A stretch of 5,263 bases of DNA from Pseudomonadota bacterium (lineage in GTDB: Bacteria; Pseudomonadota; Alphaproteobacteria; Rhizobiales; Beijerinckiaceae), in contig JAGWRL010000142.1 of assembly GCA_028876585.1 (NCBI GenBank), positions 1-5,263 of the forward strand. Reading direction: 5' to 3'. The translations under genes and the position numbers were made by a program. Position 1 is the stretch's first letter. Each line of letters starts with the position of its first letter. The notes beneath the pieces are model-generated. The model was not told the origin of the DNA, made no database searches, and worked only from the letters and a program-made list of their open reading frames with translations. Below, piece by piece: positions 1 to 5,263 of this stretch.

Positions 1-140
1 GGGCGCAGCGGCCGGATCGCCGGATCGATCTGGCCGATGTCGCGGGCGAGATCGACGGCGATCGACACCGGGATTTTCCGCCACGGCGCCAGCGCCTTGG
101 CGCTCACGCCCGAAGGCGGCGTGTGAATCGCAACGGCCAT
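1..140 (-). CDS. Unidentified protein, N-terminal 46 codons only (runs off left edge)
   Basis: An open frame starts at ATG (position 140) and continues without a stop to the window edge, giving 46 complete codons. The protein begins MAVAIHTPPSGV and continues with a segment containing PWRKIPVSIAVDLAR and then QIDPAIRPL. The start is supported by a strong purine-rich Shine-Dalgarno sequence (AGGGGGGAG, minus strand) ending 2 nt before the ATG. Codon use is GC-rich with G/C-ending codons, like the neighbours, so it looks like a real gene. It begins 26 bp after the uvrD stop with no hairpin between, which suggests co-transcription with uvrD. No signal peptide or membrane segment is visible in this part. 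I do not recognise the family; a function cannot be assigned from the fragment, and proximity to uvrD alone is not evidence of a repair role. Confidence 0.7.
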   Translation of the reverse strand, partial: MAVAIHTPPSGVSAKALAPWRKIPVSIAVDLARDIGQIDPAIRPLR

Positions 141-142
141 GT

Positions 143-151
143 CTCCCCCCT
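143..151 (-). promoter_or_regulatory. Strong Shine-Dalgarno sequence of the left-edge gene
   Basis: The minus strand reads AGGGGGGAG, then AC, then ATG at 140. The long G-run with flanking A residues matches the anti-Shine-Dalgarno end of 16S rRNA at workable spacing. It is the main reason for choosing position 140 as the start. It lies inside the 26-bp spacer after the uvrD stop codon. Confidence 0.65.
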
Positions 152-166
152 GCCCAACGCCTCGCC

Positions 167-2455
167 TCAGCCCTCGCGGGTCAAAAAGCTGTCGAGCACC
201 ATCTTACGGCCGGATTTGTCGAAATCCACCGTCAACTTGGCGCCGTCGACGGCGCTGATCCGGCCGGGGCCGAATTTCTGGTGGAACACGCGCTCGCCGA
301 CGCGATAGGCCGAGGTCTCCGCGCCCAGCGCCAGCGCGCGGCCCTCGATCACGCGCGGCGGCGCGGGGCGCTGGTAGCCGGGCGATTGCGAACGCGCTTC
401 CGCCCGCTTCCAGCCCGGCGTGTCGTAGCGACGGCCGGAAAACACCACCTCGTCGAAGCGCGAGGCATAGCCGTAGGTCGGCGGATCGGCCGGCTCCACC
501 ACCTCGACATGCGCCTCCGGCAATTCGTCGAGAAAGCGCGACGGCGGCGAGGATTGCCACAGCCCGCGCACCCGCCGGTTGGAGGCGAAATAGATCGCGA
601 CGCGGCGCCGCGCGCGGGTGATCCCGACATAGGCGAGCCGGCGCTCCTCCTCCAGCCCCGCCAGCCCGCTCTCGTCGACCGCGCGCTGATGCGGAAACAG
701 GCCCTCCTCCCAACCGGGCAGGAACACGACGTCGAATTCGAGCCCCTTGGCGGCGTGCAGCGTCATCAGCGACACGCGCGGGCCGGAATCGTCGCGCTCG
801 GCGTCGGTGACGAGGGCGACATGTTCGAGGAAGGCCTCGAGGGTCGGAAACTCCGCCATCGAGCGCACCAGTTCCTTCAGGTTCTCCAGCCGGCCCTCGG
901 CTTCCGGCGTCTTCTCGGCCTTCCACATGTCGATCAGGCCGCTTTCCTCGACGACGAGGCGGGCGAGTTCCTCGACTGAGACGGCGCCGGCGCGGCCGCG
1001 CCAGCGCTCGAAATCGGCGAGCAGATCGCGCAGGATCTGGCGCGGCCGGGCTTTCAGCTCGTCGGTCTCGATCATGCGCCGGGCGGCCTGTGTCAGCGAG
1101 ACGTTGGCGGCGCGGCCGCCGCCATGCAGGATCGCCAGCGTCGCCTCGCCCAGGCCCCGGCGCGGGGTGTTGTAGATGCGCTCGAAGGCGAGATCGTCGT
1201 CGGGCTGGGCGACGATGCGCAGATAGGCGAGCGCGTCGCGGATTTCGGCGCGCTCATAGAAGCGCGGGCCGCCGATCACGCGATACGGCACGCCGATCTC
1301 GATGAAGCGCTCCTCGAACTCGCGCATCTGGAACGAGGCGCGCACCAGGATCGCCATATCGGCGAGAGAGGCGCCTTTGGCCTGCTCGGCCTCGATCTCG
1401 TCGCCGATTTCGCGCGCCTCCTCGCGCGAGTCCTGCACGCCGCGCACGGTCGGCCTGTCGCCGGGCTCGGCGCCGGTGAACAGCGTCTTGCCGAGGCGCT
1501 TGCGGTTATGCGCGATCAGCCCCGAGGCGAGGCCCAGGATATGCCCGGTGGAGCGATAGTTGCGCTCCAGCCGGATCACCGTCGCATCGGGGAAATCGCG
1601 CTCGAAACCCAAAATGTTCTCGACCTCGGCGCCGCGCCAGCCGTAGATCGACTGGTCGTCGTCGCCGACGCAGCAGAGATTGCGCCGCTTCTGCGCCAGC
1701 AGGCGCAGCCACAGATATTGGACGACGTTGGTGTCCTGATATTCGTCGACCAGGATGTAGCGGAAACGCTCCTGGTATTTTTCCAGCACATCGGCGTTGT
1801 CACGAAACAGCCGCAGCGCCTCCAGCAGGAGGTCGCCGAAATCGACGGCGTTGAGCGTCTTCAGCCGCTCCTGATAGGCCTTGTAGAGCTTCGCCCCGGC
1901 GCCGTTGGCGAAAGCGCCGGCCTCGCGCGCGCCGATCTCGGTGGGGCCAAGGCCCCGGTTCTTCCAGTCGTCGATGCAGCCGGCCAGCGCCCGGGCGGGC
2001 CAGCGCTTCTCGTCGATGTTCTCGGCCTTGAGCAGTTGCTTGAGAAGGCGCAGCTGGTCGTCGGTGTCGAGAATTGTGAAATTGGGTTTCAGGCCGACCA
2101 GCTCGGCGTGGCGGCGCAGGATTTTCGCGCCGATGGAGTGGAACGTGCCCATCCACGGCATGCCGTCGGGAACGCCGGTCAGCGCCTCGATGCGCTCGCG
2201 CATTTCGCGCGCGGCCTTGTTGGTGAAGGTGACGGCGAGAATCTCCTGGCCGCGCGCGCGCCCCAGGCTCAGCATATGGGCGATGCGGGTGGTCAGGACG
2301 CGGGTCTTGCCGACGCCGGCGCCGGCCAGCACCAGCACGGGCCCGTCGAGCGCCTCCACGGCGCGGCGCTGCTCGGGATTGAGCGACTCGAGATAGGCGG
2401 CGCGCGGGCGGGCGCGCTCCGAGATCGACAGGCGGGCGGAAGTTTCGGCGGACAT
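167..2455 (-). CDS. uvrD: UvrD/PcrA-type superfamily 1A ATP-dependent DNA 3'-5' helicase
   Basis: Cytoplasmic DNA helicase of 762 aa (E. coli UvrD is 720 aa). The family unwinds DNA 3'-5' in nucleotide excision repair and mismatch repair, and removes RecA or stalled RNA polymerase from DNA. All SF1A motifs are visible: Q motif LNPEQRRAV (25-33), Walker A AGAGVGKT (44-51), Ia TFTNKAAREMRER (76-88), Ib GTFHSIGAKILRR (103-115), II LVDEYQDTN (235-243), III VGDDDQSIYGWRGA (263-276), IV RLERNYRST (295-303), V MTLHAAKGLEFDVVFLPG (564-581) and VI EERRLAYVGITRAR (603-616). A variable linker (about 640-718) leads to a C-terminal Tudor-like segment (VGERVFHQKFGPGRI, 719-733, to about 758), which in UvrD/PcrA binds RNA polymerase. 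The ATG at 2455 gives a roughly 24-aa extension before the Q motif; the next Met (61) would remove Walker A. Its Shine-Dalgarno is modest (AGGG, 3-nt spacer). Walker A has Val where Ser or Thr is usual. PcrA and UvrD are orthologous names; Rep is less likely given the Tudor-like tail. Confidence 0.96.
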   Translation of the reverse strand: MSAETSARLSISERARPRAAYLESLNPEQRRAVEALDGPVLVLAGAGVGKTRVLTTRIAHMLSLGRARGQEILAVTFTNKAAREMRERIEALTGVPDGMPWMGTFHSIGAKILRRHAELVGLKPNFTILDTDDQLRLLKQLLKAENIDEKRWPARALAGCIDDWKNRGLGPTEIGAREAGAFANGAGAKLYKAYQERLKTLNAVDFGDLLLEALRLFRDNADVLEKYQERFRYILVDEYQDTNVVQYLWLRLLAQKRRNLCCVGDDDQSIYGWRGAEVENILGFERDFPDATVIRLERNYRSTGHILGLASGLIAHNRKRLGKTLFTGAEPGDRPTVRGVQDSREEAREIGDEIEAEQAKGASLADMAILVRASFQMREFEERFIEIGVPYRVIGGPRFYERAEIRDALAYLRIVAQPDDDLAFERIYNTPRRGLGEATLAILHGGGRAANVSLTQAARRMIETDELKARPRQILRDLLADFERWRGRAGAVSVEELARLVVEESGLIDMWKAEKTPEAEGRLENLKELVRSMAEFPTLEAFLEHVALVTDAERDDSGPRVSLMTLHAAKGLEFDVVFLPGWEEGLFPHQRAVDESGLAGLEEERRLAYVGITRARRRVAIYFASNRRVRGLWQSSPPSRFLDELPEAHVEVVEPADPPTYGYASRFDEVVFSGRRYDTPGWKRAEARSQSPGYQRPAPPRVIEGRALALGAETSAYRVGERVFHQKFGPGRISAVDGAKLTVDFDKSGRKMVLDSFLTREG

Positions 2456-2510
2456 CCGCCCTAGATGCGCCGTTCCCGGCCCCGGCGCAACCGGGGCGGC
2501 GAAACCTCAG
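2456..2510 (-). other. Intergenic spacer between tadC and uvrD
   Basis: This 55-bp spacer separates the tadC stop from the uvrD start, and is the longest non-coding stretch in the window. It contains the hairpin described separately and a weak uvrD ribosome-binding site (AGGG at 2459-2462, minus strand). I see no convincing -35/-10 pair and no alphaproteobacterial LexA-type box (GTTC-N7-GTTC), so neither a dedicated uvrD promoter nor SOS control is visible here. A uvrD promoter could still lie inside tadC. Confidence 0.6.
2473..2503 (-). terminator. GC-rich hairpin after tadC; possible terminator or processing element
   Basis: On the minus strand a 13-nt arm (2503-2491, TTCGCCGCCCCGG) faces a 13-nt arm (2485-2473, CCGGGGCCGGGAA) across a 5-nt loop TTGCG. 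Eleven of 13 positions pair, including an uninterrupted 7-bp GC-only helix next to the loop; the mismatches are G-G and C-C. It begins 7 nt after the tadC stop and ends 17 nt before the uvrD ATG. No T-tract follows (the next bases are CGGCGCATCTAG), so it is not a textbook intrinsic terminator. In GC-rich bacteria such hairpins can terminate partially, pause polymerase or protect a 3' end. The fold is seen; its role is inferred. Confidence 0.5.
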
Positions 2511-3491
2511 TCAATTCCAGTGGTTGATCTGAACGATGGCGGGGGTGAGAATCGCCGCGAACAGGCCGGGCAGGAAGAAAATGATCATCGGCACGGTCAG
2601 CGAGGGCGGCAGCGCGGCGGCTTTCTTCTCCGCCGCGGTCAGCCGGGCGTCGCGGCTTTCCTGCGCCAGCACGCGCAACGCGGCGCCGAGCGGGGTGCCG
2701 TATTTCTCCGACTGGATCAGCACGGTGGTCAGTTGCTTGATCGCGTCGATGCCGGTGCGCATCGTCAAATTCTCGAAGGCGATGCGGCGGTGTTCGAGAA
2801 ACGACATCTCCGCCGCAAGCAACGACATCTCCTCGGCCATCTCCAGACTTTCGCTGCCGACCTCCTGGCCGACCTTGCGCACGGCGTGTTCGATCGACAT
2901 GCCGGATTCGGCGCAGATGATCAGCAAGTCCACCATATTGGGATAGGCGCGCGTCATCGCCTTCTGGCGCTTGGCGATCTTGTTGTTGAGGAACAACTCG
3001 GGCGCCTTGATGCCGAGATAGGCGCAGGCCAGCGACGCGCCGCCCCGCATCAGGAACGACCATTGCAGATGAGCGATGAAGAAGAAATAGACTATGCCGA
3101 AGATGAAGAACAGGATCGGCGCCGCCAGCCGATAGGCCAGAAACGCATTCTCCGCCCCCTGGCCGCGAAAGCCGGCCATCGCCAGCTTCATTTTCGCGGT
3201 GTCGGTGTTGAGCCAGGTGTCGAGGTTGAGCGCCACGACGAGTTGTTTCGACAGGCCGCCGGTCTTGTGGCGCAGCGCGAGTTTGGGCTGGTTGACGGCC
3301 GCCAGACGCTCGCGCTCGCGCATGCGGATGCGCTCGCGTTCGGTCGAGACCGACTTGATGCGGCGCGACATGTCGTCCTTTTGCAGGAGCGGCATGAACG
3401 CGAGCAGCACGGTGGTGGCGCAGCCGAGCGACACCAATAACGAAACGAGAAATCCGGGATCGCCGAGCTTCGCGAGAATCTGGTCCATCAT
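2511..3491 (-). CDS. tadC: TadC, inner-membrane platform protein of the tight-adherence (Flp) pilus
   Basis: Second platform protein of the Tad/Cpa pilus machine, 326 aa, predicted in the inner membrane. With TadB it forms the platform on which the CpaF ATPase acts to extrude Flp pilin. Visible layout: a membrane segment at about 13-34, a charged Arg/Glu-rich cytoplasmic stretch (about 42-63), a conserved region ending in AMAGFRGQGAENAFLAYR (104-121), hydrophobic segments at about 122-140 and 148-163, a type II secretion F (T2SSF/GspF-like) domain from about YPNMVDLLIICAESG (183-197) to beyond EKYGTPLG (262-269), and a C-terminal membrane segment at about 296-319. Length and order fit alphaproteobacterial TadC. 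The gene starts ATG-ATG, so the second Met (3488) is also possible; I keep the first. The 12-bp gap from tadB, with the Shine-Dalgarno overlapping the tadB stop, suggests translational coupling. No tadD-like gene follows. Confidence 0.93.
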   Translation of the reverse strand: MMDQILAKLGDPGFLVSLLVSLGCATTVLLAFMPLLQKDDMSRRIKSVSTERERIRMRERERLAAVNQPKLALRHKTGGLSKQLVVALNLDTWLNTDTAKMKLAMAGFRGQGAENAFLAYRLAAPILFFIFGIVYFFFIAHLQWSFLMRGGASLACAYLGIKAPELFLNNKIAKRQKAMTRAYPNMVDLLIICAESGMSIEHAVRKVGQEVGSESLEMAEEMSLLAAEMSFLEHRRIAFENLTMRTGIDAIKQLTTVLIQSEKYGTPLGAALRVLAQESRDARLTAAEKKAAALPPSLTVPMIIFFLPGLFAAILTPAIVQINHWN

Positions 3492-3501
3492 GGCCGGAAA
3501 A

Positions 3502-3505
3502 TCCT
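3502..3505 (-). promoter_or_regulatory. Shine-Dalgarno of tadC overlapping the tadB stop codon
   Basis: The minus strand reads TAGGA, in which TAG (3506-3504) is the tadB stop and AGGA (3505-3502) is a Shine-Dalgarno core 10 nt before the first tadC ATG, or 13 nt before the second. The spacing favours the first ATG at 3491. Ribosomes finishing tadB would stop on the tadC site, an arrangement typical of coupled genes whose products assemble together. Confidence 0.55.
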
Positions 3506-4460
3506 AGAAGTCGAAGTTGATCATCTTTTTCATCATCGCGCCGCCGATCGCCATCCAGCACAGCCCGATAATGGTGATGATGCGCCCGTGGCTCGTCGTG
3601 AACAAAAGGCTCATATAGACGGGCGCGGTGACGTAGAGCGCGCCGGTGACCAGGAACGGCACCGCGCCGATGATGGCGGCCGACGCCAGCGCCTCCATCG
3701 ACATGGCGCCGATCTTGGCGCGCATCTTCTTGCGGTCGCGCACCGTCTTGGAGAGATTGCCGACGGCTTCCGACAGATTGCCGCCCGCCTTCGACTGAAT
3801 CTCGATCACGATGGCGAAGAAGTTGGTCTCCGTCGCCGGCACGCGGCGCGCCATTTTCTGCAACGCTTCGGCGATGGAGATGCCGAGCGCCTGCTGCTCG
3901 ACGACGCGGCGGAATTCGGATTTGACCGGCTCCTGCGCCTCGTTGGCGATGATGCGCAGCGTATCGTTGACGGGAAGGCCGGCGCGCACGCCGCGCACGA
4001 TGATGTCGAGCGCGGATGGCAGCACGTCGATGAATTTCTTGATCCGGCGCGTCTTCATGCGGGCGAGCACGAGATTGGGCAGGCCGAAGCCGACCGAAAT
4101 CGCCATCAACCCGGCGACGATCGGGTTGCCGGTCTTCAGGAAGGTGAGGCCGGCGAGGACGACCGCGAGGGCGACGAAGATGAGCAGGAATGGCCCCTTG
4201 CGGATCGTCCAACCCGCCTGCTCGATCCGCGTTTGCAAATCGACGCGGCGGTTCTTCGCCTTTTTGTCGAGATGGGCGAGGCTCTCGGCGATCTGCTTCT
4301 TCTTGGCGGTGCGGTCGTTGATCGCGTCGGAGGCCTTGCGGCCGGGCTTCGACAGCGCGGCGCGGCGTTTGGTCGCCGTATCGTCGCCGCTGACAAAGAC
4401 CATCGCCAGGCCGCCGATGGCCAGCGCGACCAGCAATGCGAAAATGAGCGGGAGATTCAT
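3504..4460 (-). CDS. tadB: TadB, inner-membrane platform protein of the tight-adherence (Flp) pilus
   Basis: First platform protein of the Tad/Cpa pilus machine, 318 aa, predicted as a polytopic inner-membrane protein that couples the CpaF ATPase to pilin assembly. Visible layout: an N-terminal membrane segment (about 4-23), a long basic cytoplasmic linker rich in Lys/Arg (about 29-88, including RIEQAGWTIRKGPF), paired hydrophobic segments (about 90-107 and 112-131), a T2SSF/GspF-like domain starting at KFIDVLPSALDIIVRGVRAG (142-161) and including EIQSKAGGNLSEAVGNLS (220-237), and two C-terminal membrane segments (about 255-280 and 292-311). Pairing with a second, shorter-linker paralogue (TadC) is the signature of Tad systems, as opposed to type II secretion or type IV pili, which use one larger GspF/PilC. 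The ATG at 4460 lies 18 bp after the cpaF stop with AAAGG 10 nt upstream (4471-4475), indicating one operon. No oddities seen. Confidence 0.94.
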   Translation of the reverse strand: MNLPLIFALLVALAIGGLAMVFVSGDDTATKRRAALSKPGRKASDAINDRTAKKKQIAESLAHLDKKAKNRRVDLQTRIEQAGWTIRKGPFLLIFVALAVVLAGLTFLKTGNPIVAGLMAISVGFGLPNLVLARMKTRRIKKFIDVLPSALDIIVRGVRAGLPVNDTLRIIANEAQEPVKSEFRRVVEQQALGISIAEALQKMARRVPATETNFFAIVIEIQSKAGGNLSEAVGNLSKTVRDRKKMRAKIGAMSMEALASAAIIGAVPFLVTGALYVTAPVYMSLLFTTSHGRIITIIGLCWMAIGGAMMKKMINFDF

Positions 4461-4478
4461 GACCTATTCGCCTTTGCC

Positions 4479-5263
4479 TCAGAACGTCTCGACGTCCTTG
4501 ATCTCCGCCGAGTCGAGCGCGGCGGCGAGCCGCTTCTCCTCGCCGTAGTAGCGGGCGCGATCCCAGAAGCGCGGACGGCCGACGCCGGTGGAGCGATGGC
4601 GCCCTTTCAGCTTGCCCTGCGCGTCCTCGCCGATCAGTTCGTAGACGAACAGATCCTGGGTGATGATCGTGTCGCCCTCCATGCCCATCACTTCGGTGAC
4701 GTGGGTGATGCGGCGCGAGCCGTCGCGCAGGCGCGAGCCGTGCACGATGACGTCGATCGAGGCGCAGATCATTTCGCGGATGGTGCGGGAAGGAAGCGCG
4801 TAGCCGCCCATCATGATCATCGATTCGAGACGCGAGAGCGCTTCGCGCGGGCTGTTGGCGTGCACCGTGCCCATGGAGCCGTCGTGGCCGGTGTTCATTG
4901 CCTGCAGCAGGTCGAAGGCTTCGCCGCCGCGCACCTCGCCGACGATGATCCGTTCCGGCCGCATGCGCAGGCAGTTGCGCACCAGATCGCGCATCGTGAT
5001 CTGGCCCTCGCCTTCGAGGTTGGGCGGCCGCGTTTCCAGGCGCACGACGTGCGGCTGCTGCAGCTGCAGCTCGGCTGCGTCCTCGCAGGTCACGATACGT
5101 TCGCCGTCGTCGATGTAGCGCGTCAAGCAGTTGAGCAGCGTCGTCTTGCCCGAGCCCGTGCCGCCCGAAATGAGGACGTTGCAGCGCGAGCGCCCGATCA
5201 CGCCCAGCACGCGCGCCCCGGACGGCGAGATCGAGCCGAAACGGACGAGATCCTCCAGCGTCA
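4479..5263 (-). CDS. cpaF: CpaF/TadA secretion ATPase of the tight-adherence pilus (5' end outside window)
   Basis: Cytoplasmic hexameric ATPase of the VirB11/GspE/PilT superfamily that powers Flp pilus assembly through TadB/TadC. The frame is open to the right edge; a GTG at 5210 is internal, because conserved CpaF sequence ([20 protein letters not shown]) precedes it. So 260 C-terminal residues are visible; the N-terminal domain and true start are missing (full proteins are usually about 430-550 aa). Numbering visible residues from the edge: Walker [10 protein letters not shown] (33-41), Asp box [11 protein letters not shown] (57-67) with the following arginine-rich stretch VVRLETRPP (72-80), Walker [10 protein letters not shown] (104-112), and His box [15 protein letters not shown] (128-142). 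The tail [10 protein letters not shown] ends 18 bp before tadB. Small departures from the usual CpaF wording, as I recall it, are GGEAF (usually GPEAF) and TVHAN (usually TLHAN); catalytic residues are intact. Confidence 0.95.
   Translation of the reverse strand, partial: TLEDLVRFGSISPSGARVLGVIGRSRCNVLISGGTGSGKTTLLNCLTRYIDDGERIVTCEDAAELQLQQPHVVRLETRPPNLEGEGQITMRDLVRNCLRMRPERIIVGEVRGGEAFDLLQAMNTGHDGSMGTVHANSPREALSRLESMIMMGGYALPSRTIREMICASIDVIVHGSRLRDGSRRITHVTEVMGMEGDTIITQDLFVYELIGEDAQGKLKGRHRSTGVGRPRFWDRARYYGEEKRLAAALDSAEIKDVETF

Noticed and set aside
2308..2330. A GCCGGCGCCGGC palindrome
   Set aside because: It encodes the Gly/Ala-rich Walker A loop of uvrD with GC-ending codons, so the symmetry follows from the repeated GGC/GCC codons.
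1124..2464. A 446-codon open frame on the plus strand, antisense to uvrD
   Set aside because: Its codons are exactly in register with the uvrD codons on the opposite strand. In that register stops arise only opposite TTA, CTA or TCA codons, which are rare in a GC-rich gene, so long open frames are expected by chance. uvrD has every helicase motif; the antisense product is low-complexity Ala/Gly/Leu/Arg.
2485..2514. A TTGACT at the tadC stop (2514-2509) as a -35 element for uvrD
   Set aside because: At 17-nt spacing the -10 position reads GTTGCG, which does not resemble a -10 element and lies inside the hairpin.
2456..2520. SOS (LexA) control of uvrD
   Set aside because: No GTTC-N7-GTTC or E. 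coli-type CTGT-N8-ACAG box is visible upstream of the start within the spacer.
2520..3440. A 306-codon open frame on the plus strand, antisense to tadC
   Set aside because: It is in the same codon-register antisense arrangement as the uvrD shadow. The product is rich in Gln/His/Arg/Gly with no recognisable domain.
2461..4212. A 583-codon open frame on the minus strand across parts of tadB and tadC
   Set aside because: It is in a different frame from both clearly recognisable genes, spans their boundary, and encodes an Arg/His/Ala/Pro-rich sequence without membrane segments or motifs. It is a frame shadow of GC-rich coding DNA.
3811..4548. A 245-codon open frame on the plus strand over tadB and the cpaF end
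   Set aside because: It crosses the tadB/cpaF junction and encodes Ser/Arg/Ala-rich sequence without motifs; the minus-strand genes explain the region fully.
5208..5210. GTG at 5210 as the start of the ATPase gene
   Set aside because: The frame stays open to the edge and the 17 preceding codons are conserved CpaF sequence immediately upstream of Walker A; the real start is outside the window.

Overview
The window is GC-rich (clearly above 60% G+C). All five genes recognised lie on the minus strand and should be read from high to low coordinates. The codon bias, the type of UvrD sequence, and the cpaF-tadB-tadC order with rhizobial-style TadB/TadC all point to an alphaproteobacterium, most likely of the Hyphomicrobiales (Rhizobiales). 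This is inferred from family resemblance; no marker gene is present to place it more precisely.

Right half (about 2511-5263): the distal part of a tad/cpa (Flp-type tight-adherence pilus) operon. In transcription order it holds the 3' two-thirds or so of cpaF/tadA (secretion ATPase, cut by the window edge), then tadB and tadC, the two inner-membrane platform proteins. Gaps of 18 and 12 bp indicate one mRNA with translational coupling. CpaF hydrolyses ATP under the TadB/TadC platform to drive pilin assembly and, in many systems, retraction. The pilin, prepilin peptidase, secretin and CpaE-type genes would be expected upstream, beyond coordinate 5263. No tadD-like lipoprotein gene follows tadC.

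Middle (2456-2510): a 55-bp spacer holding a strong GC-rich hairpin without a T-tract. It may mark the end of the tad transcript or be a partial terminator or mRNA-processing element ahead of the next gene.

Left half (167-2455): a complete uvrD/pcrA-type superfamily 1A DNA helicase with all canonical motifs and a C-terminal Tudor-like domain. It is followed 26 bp later by the first 46 codons of an unrecognised gene that runs off the left edge and has a strong Shine-Dalgarno sequence.

The window is essentially ordinary chromosomal content. I see no mobile element, CRISPR array, tRNA/rRNA, tandem repeat, prophage or defence cassette, and nothing that supports a previously undescribed system. 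The modest points worth checking are the intergenic hairpin, the tad/uvrD junction, a valine in the helicase Walker A motif, and the unidentified gene at the left edge.
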